A DNA stretch of 64,000 bases from CAYFUT01 sp964346395 (GTDB taxonomy: Bacteria; Bacillota; Halanaerobiia; Halobacteroidales; Halobacteroidaceae), in contig CAYFUT010000004.1 in assembly GCA_964346395.1 (NCBI GenBank), positions 1 through 64,000 on the forward strand. The letters run 5' to 3'. Positions within the stretch are counted from its first letter, which is position 1; every line of letters begins with the position of its first letter. Position numbers and translations under genes: made by a program. Below are positions 50,737-57,643 of this stretch, piece by piece. The notes beneath the pieces are model-generated. The model was not told where the DNA came from and made no database searches. It saw only the letters and a list, made by a program, of their open reading frames with translations.

Positions 50737-52410
50737 TTAAAAACTATGTCCTACTGTAATCTGAAATTCAGTTTTCTCTCCGCTATCTCCCTCCGGAGCA
50801 TAACCATAATCAGCACCTAACTGCCCCACAGGAGTTTTTATCCTAAATCCAAGTCCCGCAGAATAATGTAAGTTACCCAATTCATCAAATTCAATATCCG
50901 ATTTAAAACTTCTGCCCGCATCTAAAAAAGTAAGTAGGGTTAATTTATCCATTAGTTGATGTCTATATTCCAGATTTGCTACTGCTATTGAGTCACCTAC
51001 AAAACTAGCTCGATCATCATAATCTTCAGCAAGATAGTGGTCACTACTATAACCTCGAACGCCGCCCCGACTGGTTACAAAAAACCGCTCGTGGCTCGGT
51101 AAGTCATCTCCATCAGCAGTTCCTAATTTTAAACGAGCAGCTATACTGCCTGCTTCTCCGGCGGAAAAATACTTCCGGAAGTCAGTTTCATATTTAGTAT
51201 AATTTTTACTTCCCCCAAAAATACCGGACTTTTCTACGCCTAAACTTACTCTACTCCCTTGACTAGGATTAAACCGTTGGTTGCTTGTATTCCTGATCGT
51301 CCGTAAAGTTAAGCTATGACTTGGTTCCCACCCAGTATCTTCTTGTGTCTGTTCAATATCTAAACCAAAATAACCGCGGAAATCATTTACTAACGGATAA
51401 CCTAGATTAATATTTCCGCCCCGCTTCAATACTTCTTCATCATCCGGGGTAGTATCTAGCTTGCGGTAAACCCCTAAATCCATACTCAGTGGCCGGTCAA
51501 AAGTCCAATCCTGCGAAAAGTTAAATTCATATCTATGCCGCTCCGGGCCGTACTCAAGGTCTAAACCTATTTTTTTACCTTCACCAAATAAATTCTTATT
51601 TTTAAATTCTACCAGCCCTGCCAATCCTGAACCAGCAGAATGAGTCAGTCCGCCGGCTAAACTTCTACTCGGCTTTTCTTCTACTTGAATTATCAAATTG
51701 ATTTTCGTCGGGTCTTCTTTAGCTCGCTTGAATTTAGGCTCAACTTGCTTAAAATAATCCATATCATGAAGTTTACGTAAATCTTTTCTCAACTGACTAA
51801 ACTTAATTATCTCCCCCGGATTAATAGATATTTCCCGGGTAACCACATAATCTTTTGTCTTTTCCGTGCCTTCCACTACAATTTTATTCAATTCACCTTC
51901 TGCTATCCGTAGATATAATTTACCGTCTTCCTTAACTTCTCGTTTTATTACCCGGGCCAACGCATAGCCCTCTTTCCCGTAATAGCCTTCAATTTTTTTA
52001 ATTCCTTTTTTAATTTGATTGCTATCTATAATTTGGCCCGCTGCAAGCCCTAGCAGTTCCTTTAATTTAGAATCAGATACTACTTGATTGCCCTCAAATT
52101 CAACCTCCGCTAAACTTGGATTTTCCTCTACTTTAACAATCAACTGAACTCCAGACTTATAGGGTTTAAAATCAACCCCTACATTAGAAAAATACCCTAC
52201 ATCAATAATTGACTGTAAATCCTGTTTTAACTTGTCGCGGTCAATTTTATCTCCAACCTCTAGTTCCATTTCGTTAATAATTTTTGCATCAGAAACTTTT
52301 TGATTACCTTCTACTTGGATATCAGTAATTTCCGGCGAAGCTGCCTGAACAGCAGTTCCCCCTAATAGCAATAACATCACCAAGACCACTAAACCAATTT
52401 TCTGCCGCAT
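50737..52410 (-). CDS. bamA: BamA/TamA-type outer-membrane assembly factor with three POTRA domains
   Basis: A 557-residue Omp85 protein. After a signal peptide (cleaved after QAA) there are three POTRA domains (starting ITDIQVEGNQKVSDAKIINE, LAEVEFEGNQVVSDSKL and LNKIVVEGTEKTKDYVVTRE) at about residues 28-250, then a 16-strand-type barrel with the conserved loop RGGVRGYSSDHYL and terminal TVGHSF. Proteobacterial BamA has five POTRAs; the three-POTRA form is shorter. It inserts outer-membrane proteins and shows that this Firmicute has an outer membrane. Confidence 0.93.
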   Translation of the reverse strand: MRQKIGLVVLVMLLLLGGTAVQAASPEITDIQVEGNQKVSDAKIINEMELEVGDKIDRDKLKQDLQSIIDVGYFSNVGVDFKPYKSGVQLIVKVEENPSLAEVEFEGNQVVSDSKLKELLGLAAGQIIDSNQIKKGIKKIEGYYGKEGYALARVIKREVKEDGKLYLRIAEGELNKIVVEGTEKTKDYVVTREISINPGEIIKFSQLRKDLRKLHDMDYFKQVEPKFKRAKEDPTKINLIIQVEEKPSRSLAGGLTHSAGSGLAGLVEFKNKNLFGEGKKIGLDLEYGPERHRYEFNFSQDWTFDRPLSMDLGVYRKLDTTPDDEEVLKRGGNINLGYPLVNDFRGYFGLDIEQTQEDTGWEPSHSLTLRTIRNTSNQRFNPSQGSRVSLGVEKSGIFGGSKNYTKYETDFRKYFSAGEAGSIAARLKLGTADGDDLPSHERFFVTSRGGVRGYSSDHYLAEDYDDRASFVGDSIAVANLEYRHQLMDKLTLLTFLDAGRSFKSDIEFDELGNLHYSAGLGFRIKTPVGQLGADYGYAPEGDSGEKTEFQITVGHSF

Positions 52411-52517
52411 GCACTTGCCCTCCTTATAATCATATAATATTTCCAGTCTATCTCTAGTCTTTTACACTAACAAACTAATCTCCTGGCAACTTATTTTTTA
52501 AACTATTTACCTCTACC

Positions 52518-53279
52518 TTAAACATCTAGCCGGTTTTCTAATAGCCAACCATTCAACCAATAAATTCCTATTAATAACAACAGCCAAACAGCAAGTTCGC
52601 CACTACTTTCAATATTTAAACTAAAATTTATTATCCCATCAGCCTCTTGGGCACTTAAATGAAATAGCGACGGCAGCCAATTAAATGCAGGAGCCAATAG
52701 CTGGGCAATTTTATCTAATAGATAATTCATAACAAGAAAAGCAGCAATACTCACTGCTAAATTAAACTTATCCCACAGTTTAGAGACCAAATAAGAAAAT
52801 TGTGCTAACAGATAAAGATAACTCCCCCATAATAAAAGAAAAAAGAGCATAGTAATCAATAGGAGTGGAGCAGAAACCTGAAGTTTCCTTTCTAAAATCT
52901 TAATTCCCGATGAAATAGAAACCTGATAAGTGGAAATAATCACCAGTGTTTGCAGTAAAATAACTGTCAAATAATATGTAAAGGCCGCCAATATCTTACT
53001 TCCTATTAGCCTCCGCCCAGAGCAGGGTAGCGATAATAAAGTATAGATGGTATTTTGTTTCCATTCATTTCTGAATGACCGGTAGCCAAACCAAATAAGA
53101 GTAATTGGCAAGATTAATAAAGGAAAAATAAAACTAATGATTAGTTTGAATTCAGCTTTCGGAATTTCTGCAGATTGATAAACCCAAAAACCATGCCACC
53201 CCAAACCAGCAAGCAATAAAAATAACATAGGCATCAACAACTGTCGGAGATCTTTGCGGTATAAACTCCAGAAGTTCAT
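52518..53279 (-). CDS. ABC transporter permease (ABC-2 type)
   Basis: A 253-residue membrane protein with six hydrophobic segments (for example PMLFLLLAGLGWHGFWV, FIFPLLILPITLIWFG, PLLLITMLFFLLLWGSYLYL). Typical of ABC-2 exporters paired with GntR-controlled ATPases. Its ATG overlaps the end of the ATPase gene. Substrate unknown; related YtrA-controlled systems respond to cell-wall antibiotics. Confidence 0.85.
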   Translation of the reverse strand: MNFWSLYRKDLRQLLMPMLFLLLAGLGWHGFWVYQSAEIPKAEFKLIISFIFPLLILPITLIWFGYRSFRNEWKQNTIYTLLSLPCSGRRLIGSKILAAFTYYLTVILLQTLVIISTYQVSISSGIKILERKLQVSAPLLLITMLFFLLLWGSYLYLLAQFSYLVSKLWDKFNLAVSIAAFLVMNYLLDKIAQLLAPAFNWLPSLFHLSAQEADGIINFSLNIESSGELAVWLLLLIGIYWLNGWLLENRLDV

Positions 53280-53983
53280 TAGACAAATACCTCCTTCATT
53301 AATTCCTGAATCGACTCGCCGCGTTCCTCTCGCAAATCATCCGCATTCCCAGTTAATTTAATCTCTCCCTGCTCCAGAAAAAGAACTTGGTCAAAAAACT
53401 TTTCTGCCTCTACTACTTCATGAGTAGAGAAAATTATGGTCTGCTCTCCCGCTTTATATTCCAGAATCAAACTTTCTAAAATCCGCGCCCGCGACTGAGG
53501 GTCAATACCAGACAGCGGTTCATCCATAATCAACAGCGGCACCTCTCGGGCCAACGTCACCACTAACTTCATTCGAGCCGCCATCCCCAGAGATAAATTG
53601 CTAATTTTAGTCTGCGGCTCTAAGTTCATAAATTCCCTGATCTCTGCTGCTTTCTCAAGATTAAAATTTGAAAATTGGCTGTGATAAAAATCAATTGTCT
53701 GTTCGATGGTCATCCAACTATAAAAGTTATTTATCTCCGGTAAAAAAGCAATCTGTTCTTTATTTTCCTGGCCTGGTGACGAACCCAGTACTTCTATCTG
53801 CCCCCCACTAGGCTTGACTAACCCTACAATCGACTTAAGTAAAGTTGATTTACCGCTTCCATTAGGACCGAGAACTCCCGTGATTTTACCTTTGCTGAAG
53901 TCAAAATCAATCCCTTGTAAAGCTGCAGTAGTCCTATACTTCTTCCACAGCCCTCTAATCTTCACTGCTGGCTGATCAGACAT
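53279..53983 (-). CDS. ABC transporter ATP-binding protein
   Basis: A 234-residue ATPase with Walker A GVLGPNGSGKSTLL, Q-loop AFLPEINNFY, signature NLSLGMAARMKLV (LSLGM replaces LSGGQ), Walker B LLIMDEPLSGIDP and H-loop STHEV. Middle gene of the GntR-ATPase-permease operon. Start at ATG 53983, the second codon of the longest frame, eight bases after GGAGGTG. Confidence 0.93.
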   Translation of the reverse strand: MSDQPAVKIRGLWKKYRTTAALQGIDFDFSKGKITGVLGPNGSGKSTLLKSIVGLVKPSGGQIEVLGSSPGQENKEQIAFLPEINNFYSWMTIEQTIDFYHSQFSNFNLEKAAEIREFMNLEPQTKISNLSLGMAARMKLVVTLAREVPLLIMDEPLSGIDPQSRARILESLILEYKAGEQTIIFSTHEVVEAEKFFDQVLFLEQGEIKLTGNADDLREERGESIQELMKEVFV

Positions 53984-54372
53984 CAACTGTCACCTCCATT
54001 GGTTTCTTTCCACCTTTCAGCATACTCTTCTACTGCTTGCCTAATCTCCGGTTCCGCATAACCTAAAGATTTCATTTCCCGCCAAAACTTTTCTACAATT
54101 TCAGCAACCATCTCCTGCTTTACCTGGTCAACCACTTCCCGATTCTCAGTAATAAAAGTTCCTCGACCGCGCTTAGTTGCCACCAATTGACGAGCTTCCA
54201 TTTCCCGGTAAGCCCGCTGCACTGTATTAGGATTAACTTCTAACTGACGGGCCAACTTCCGCTGAGACGGTAACTTAGCTCCTGGTTCCAATTCTCCCCG
54301 AGCAATTTTTTTCTTTAGTTGAGTAATTATCTGTTCATAAATTGGACTGGCCGCCTCGAAATTAATCTGCAA
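53983..54372 (-). CDS. GntR family regulator (YtrA subfamily)
   Basis: A 129-residue repressor: winged helix at residues 5-72 (PIYEQIITQLKKKIARGELE, LPSQRKLARQLEVNPNTVQRAY, GRGTFIT), then a short helical C-terminal domain as in the YtrA subgroup. Start taken as TTG 54372, five bases after AAAGGGTGG. The longer frame from ATG 54396 begins inside the operator palindrome. First gene of the operon and almost certainly autoregulatory. Confidence 0.88.
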   Translation of the reverse strand: MQINFEAASPIYEQIITQLKKKIARGELEPGAKLPSQRKLARQLEVNPNTVQRAYREMEARQLVATKRGRGTFITENREVVDQVKQEMVAEIVEKFWREMKSLGYAEPEIRQAVEEYAERWKETNGGDS

Positions 54373-54387
54373 AATTACCACCCTTTC

Positions 54388-54445
54388 ATAGTGCACTATC
54401 TAACTAATGCACTATTAGAATACCATTTTCTTCAGAAATTGTCAA
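54388..54445 (-). promoter_or_regulatory. Promoter and tandem operator of the GntR/ABC operon
   Basis: Minus strand TTGACA (54445-54440), 17-nt spacer, TATTCT (54422-54417). Downstream lie two copies of ATAGTGCA 16 nt apart; the second is part of the perfect palindrome ATAGTGCACTAT (54388-54399), the first of TAATGCACTATTA (54405-54417, plus strand). GntR/YtrA repressor binding over the start site is expected. Confidence 0.75.
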
Positions 54446-54462
54446 GTCGCCTTCTACAAAAA

Positions 54463-54479
54463 AGTCGCCTAACGGCGAT
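54463..54479 (-). terminator. Second terminator before the GntR promoter
   Basis: Minus strand ATCGCC / GGCGAC stem with short loop followed by TTTTTTG. Backs up the folK terminator. Confidence 0.7.
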
Positions 54480-54491
54480 TTAGTTTGCGGC

Positions 54492-54518
54492 TGAGGTTAA
54501 GATTGAGTCAACCATAAA
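54492..54518. repeat. Fragment of the intergenic repeat, inverted
   Basis: Reverse complement matches 36566-36592 in 23 of 27 positions (TTTATGGTT...CTCA...TCT.AACCTCA). Sits between two terminators. Confidence 0.4.
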
Positions 54519-54535
54519 GTCAACTTCGTAAACAA

Positions 54536-54560
54536 CAAAAAAGCAGCCTATCGGCTGCCT
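54536..54560 (-). terminator. Rho-independent terminator of the folate operon
   Basis: Minus strand GCAGCC / GGCTGC stem with loop GATA followed by TTTTTTG, 14 bases after the folK stop. Confidence 0.85.
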
Positions 54561-54573
54561 GATTAAAGAAAAT

Positions 54574-55074
54574 TTATATTAAGTTTTGTAAATCCCAAAC
54601 AGCATATTCGTTAACTCCCGTTTCCTCTACTTCTTCTAACCAGACTGTAATCCGCTTCTCTTCTACTACCAAGGAAGGAGCCAGCTCAACCAGAGGCACC
54701 AATACAAAGGCCCGTTCAGTAAGCTGCGGATGGGGTAAAATTAAGTCCGGTGCCCGCAAAGTTAACTGATCATAAACTAAAATATCTACATCTATCGTCC
54801 GCGGTCCCCATTTAAGTTCCCGCTTGCGGTCAAGTTCTTCTTCCACCTGCTGGCAGGAAGCCAATAAATCATAGGGAGCCAATTCTGTCTGAATCAGCAG
54901 ACACAAATTTAAAAATTCCCGCTGATCCGTATAACCCCAGGGTTCAGTTTCATAAACTGATGATAAATCAACTACTTCTGTGGCTGAAAAATCATTAATC
55001 AATTTAACTGCCTGTTTCAAATTCTGCTCTCGCTCCCCAACATTGCTTCCCAATCCTAAATAAACCTCTTTCAT
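54574..55074 (-). CDS. folK: 6-hydroxymethyl-7,8-dihydropterin pyrophosphokinase
   Basis: A 166-residue enzyme of folate synthesis (HPPK). Motifs VYLGLGSNVGEREQNL, LSSVYETEPWGYTDQREFLN and KWGPRTIDVDILVYD, LILPHPQLTERAFVL. Start at ATG 55074 with GTGGGG upstream; a 19-codon longer frame is derived from the AATG-rich repeat. Last gene of folE-folP-folB-folK. Confidence 0.94.
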   Translation of the reverse strand: MKEVYLGLGSNVGEREQNLKQAVKLINDFSATEVVDLSSVYETEPWGYTDQREFLNLCLLIQTELAPYDLLASCQQVEEELDRKRELKWGPRTIDVDILVYDQLTLRAPDLILPHPQLTERAFVLVPLVELAPSLVVEEKRITVWLEEVEETGVNEYAVWDLQNLI

Positions 55075-55120
55075 TTTATCCCCACTCGGATTATATTTCT
55101 CTTCTTTACATTTTTTGAAA

Positions 55121-55498
55121 TCATTTATCATTTATCATTCTCCATTTTCTAGTAATTTCCACTCCCACGTGGTCAAAAATCCCTTCAATTGGCGCTTCCG
55201 GCTTTTCTACCCGGACAGTTACTTCTTCTACCCGAGCAAATTCTTCCAGAATAGTGCCCGCGATTTCCTCCGCCAGCGCTTCCAGCAGCTTAAACTGTTC
55301 TTCCTGACAAATCTCCTTTACTAATTCATAAACTTGGGCATAATTAACCGACTTAGCCAGCTGATCACTCTTTCCTGCCGGCTCTAAATCACAGCCTAAC
55401 TCCAGATCTATAAAAAATTTCTGCCCTAACTCATTTTCTTCCACTAAAGCTCCGTGATAGCCGTAAAAAGCAAGATCCTCCAAAATTATTTTATCCAT
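55121..55498 (-). CDS. folB: Dihydroneopterin aldolase
   Basis: A 125-residue enzyme converting dihydroneopterin to hydroxymethyl-dihydropterin and glycolaldehyde. Motifs LEDLAFYGYHGALVEENELGQ, VNYAQVYELVKEI, and C-terminal VTVRVEKPEAPI. Start at ATG 55498 with GGAGG nine bases upstream. The last residues (RMINDK) are encoded by the AATG-rich repeat. Confidence 0.94.
   Translation of the reverse strand: MDKIILEDLAFYGYHGALVEENELGQKFFIDLELGCDLEPAGKSDQLAKSVNYAQVYELVKEICQEEQFKLLEALAEEIAGTILEEFARVEEVTVRVEKPEAPIEGIFDHVGVEITRKWRMINDK
55122..55148 (-). repeat. AATG-rich dispersed repeat at the folB 3' end
   Basis: Minus strand AAAATGGAGAATGATAAATG then ATAAATG. Includes the folB stop codon and continues into the folB-folK spacer. 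Confidence 0.65.
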
Positions 55499-55499
55499 C

Positions 55500-56294
55500 T
55501 TATTCCCTCCAGATAGCATCTGTTACTTTAGCTGCCTGCTGATTAGCGCGGACATCGTGAACGCGAAAAATATCTATTCCCTGCCTGATGCCCATTACCG
55601 TAGTAGCTACCGTACCTTCTACTCGTTCCTCCGCCGGAACCTCTAAAATATCTCCCAACATTGATTTCCGGGAAGTTCCCAATAATAAAGGATAACCCAT
55701 ATCTTTTAGTTCCGATAATCTTCTAATAATTTCTTGACTGGTTTGACTACTAATTCCAAAACCAATTCCGGGATCTAAAATTATTTTCTCCCGATTAATT
55801 CCCGCTTGCTCAGCTAGCTTAATACTCTCCCGCCAAAACTCTTTAATACTAACAATAATATCTTGTTCTCCTCTTTCCGTCAAGCGCGCATTATGCATAA
55901 TCACTACCGATACTTGATAGTCAGCTACTACTCCCGCTAACTCTTCATCCCCGCGCAGCCCCCGAACATCATTAATTATATCTGCTCCTAACTCCAAAAC
56001 TTCAGCTGCCACTTCTGCTTTATACGTATCTACTGAAACAGGAACTGATACCTTATCTACTAGCTCTTTGACTACCGGTCTAATTCTGGCTATTTCTTCT
56101 TCGGCAGTTACCTCTGCAGCTCCAGGGCGGGTCGATTCCCCTCCCACATCTATTATATCTGCCCCCGCCGCAGCCATCTCCTGCGCCCGGCTAACAGCTT
56201 TCTCCACATCATAGTACTGCCCTCCATCAGAAAAACTATCCGGCGTCACATTCAAAATTCCCATTATGTACGACCGCTGACCGTAGTTAAACAT
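55500..56294 (-). CDS. folP: Dihydropteroate synthase
   Basis: A 264-residue TIM-barrel enzyme condensing hydroxymethyl-dihydropterin pyrophosphate with p-aminobenzoate. Motifs MGILNVTPDSFSDGGQY, DVGGESTRPGA, VSVDTYKAEVA, INDVRGLRGD, DPGIGFG and GTSRKSMLG, RVHDV. Just one base separates its stop from the folB start region. Length is normal. Confidence 0.95.
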   Translation of the reverse strand: MFNYGQRSYIMGILNVTPDSFSDGGQYYDVEKAVSRAQEMAAAGADIIDVGGESTRPGAAEVTAEEEIARIRPVVKELVDKVSVPVSVDTYKAEVAAEVLELGADIINDVRGLRGDEELAGVVADYQVSVVIMHNARLTERGEQDIIVSIKEFWRESIKLAEQAGINREKIILDPGIGFGISSQTSQEIIRRLSELKDMGYPLLLGTSRKSMLGDILEVPAEERVEGTVATTVMGIRQGIDIFRVHDVRANQQAAKVTDAIWRE

Positions 56295-56368
56295 CTCTCT
56301 ACCTCCCGTTTACCACTTATTCTTGCTTTATTTCCCAATTTCATTATTTATTTCTAATTTTTCATTCT

Positions 56369-56929
56369 TCATTTTTTAATCAAGTCCATAACCTCTTCTC
56401 GAGCTTTCTCATCACTTCGGAAAGTACCTCTGATAGCAGAAGTTACTGTCCTGGATTCTGTCTGCTTAATGCCCCGCATTGTCATACACAACTGTTCAGC
56501 TTCAATAACTACAAATACTCCATAGGGCTCCAGCACTTCCTGAATAGAGTCGGCTATTTCTTTTGTCATCCGCTCCTGAAGCTGCGGGCGGCTAGCTACT
56601 GTTTCCACTACTTCCGCCAATTTAGAAAGTCCGGTCATTCGTCCGTTCCGCGGAATATAACCTACATGTGCCTTGCCGAAAAAGGGAATTAAATGGTGCT
56701 CGCACATTGAATAAAAACTGATATCCTTAACTAACACTAACTCTTCAAAGTCTTCATCTTCCAAAACCAATTCTAAATGTTCTTTCGGATCTTCATCTAA
56801 ACCGGAAAATACCTCTTCATACATTTCAGCTACCCGCCGCGGTGTATTCTGCAGCCCTTCCCGCCCTGGATCTTCGCCCACTGCTTCTAATATATTCTTT
56901 ACTGCCTGCTTTATCTTTTCTTTATCCAT
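56369..56929 (-). CDS. folE: GTP cyclohydrolase I
   Basis: A 186-residue enzyme producing dihydroneopterin triphosphate from GTP. Zinc ligands Cys and His in MCEHHLIPFFGKAHVGYIP and Cys in EAEQLCMTMRG; the GLSKLAEVVETVASRPQLQE helix is conserved. First gene of the folate operon. The TGA stop lies in the AATG-rich repeat. A 21-bp tandem duplication lies just upstream. Confidence 0.95.
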   Translation of the reverse strand: MDKEKIKQAVKNILEAVGEDPGREGLQNTPRRVAEMYEEVFSGLDEDPKEHLELVLEDEDFEELVLVKDISFYSMCEHHLIPFFGKAHVGYIPRNGRMTGLSKLAEVVETVASRPQLQERMTKEIADSIQEVLEPYGVFVVIEAEQLCMTMRGIKQTESRTVTSAIRGTFRSDEKAREEVMDLIKK

Positions 56930-56958
56930 TTGTTTTCACCTCTCTACGGTTGTTCACT

Positions 56959-57000
56959 TTTTTTATACTTCCCGACTAGTTTTTTATACTTCCCGACTAG
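56959..57000. repeat. 21-bp perfect tandem duplication upstream of folE
   Basis: Two contiguous copies of a 21-nt unit (plus strand TTTTTTATACTTCCCGACTAG). On the minus strand each has CTAGTCGGGAAG then TATAAA. Starts 30 nt upstream of the folE ATG, so it lies in the leader or promoter and may be a tandem protein-binding site or promoter. Confidence 0.75.
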
Positions 57001-57080
57001 GAATTTATCTCCTGCTCAAAAGTAAATAAAAATCAATCCTCTTTAAAACAAAAAGTTATAAATTAAAAAAATAAATTCTC

Positions 57081-57109
57081 AAAAAGAGGCTGCTTAATAG
57101 CAGCCCCTC
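57081..57109 (-). terminator. Rho-independent terminator of the amidase/GerMN operon
   Basis: Minus strand GAGG-GGCTGC / GCAGCCTC stem followed by TTTTTG, about 20 nt after the GerMN stop. Confidence 0.8.
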
Positions 57110-57127
57110 TCTCTAATAATATTTAAT

Positions 57128-57643
57128 TTATTCGCTTCCCTTAGCCTCATTTATCAAACTTTTATCAGCTCCCAAGGGATTCCTTAAATCTAAATGGCCG
57201 GCCAAAGTTTCTATCTTTTTTCCTTCCACCAGCACCTGTACCTCTTCAATCTCATCTAGCTGGGTTAAGGTATTAACTATAGAATACACTGTCATCATTT
57301 CTCCGGTCGTTCCGCCCCAGTGGTTTTCAGTCAGTTCCTGACTGAAGTTAACTGTCGCTAGTTTATCCTCTAGCTTTACATTTAGCAATTCAGTCCCGTC
57401 CGGAATCGTAGTTCCCAACTTTTCTGATTCAGGTCCAGCAATTAATTCCTTAATTAGTTTGGTAGGCAAACTATTTACCCGCAGTTGACGGCTTTCCGAC
57501 ACTAAATACTGCGCCTGATGCCCGCTAAAATAAATTTTGACTTCTTTGGTAGCCAAAAAATTCGGATAAATCAAGGTTACCGCTAACACGATAATTCCTA
57601 CTATTAAAATTCCGTATAAAATCTTATCCCGCAAATTTAACAT
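57128..57643 (-). CDS. GerMN domain protein
   Basis: A 171-residue protein with one N-terminal membrane helix (residues 8-27) and a GerMN domain (VKIYFSGHQAQYLVSESRQL, IKELIAGPES, ATVNFSQELTENHWGG, VYSIVNTLTQLDEI). GerM proteins act in sporulation and germination, and GerMN domains occur in envelope proteins of spore formers. The ATG overlaps the upstream amidase stop by one base (TAATG), so it is translationally coupled to the amidase; start preceded by GAGGAGGAG. Confidence 0.88.
   Translation of the reverse strand: MLNLRDKILYGILIVGIIVLAVTLIYPNFLATKEVKIYFSGHQAQYLVSESRQLRVNSLPTKLIKELIAGPESEKLGTTIPDGTELLNVKLEDKLATVNFSQELTENHWGGTTGEMMTVYSIVNTLTQLDEIEEVQVLVEGKKIETLAGHLDLRNPLGADKSLINEAKGSE

Noticed and set aside
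56930..57120. Tetrahydrofolate riboswitch before folE
   Set aside because: No recognisable THF aptamer core; only the 21-bp tandem repeat is present.
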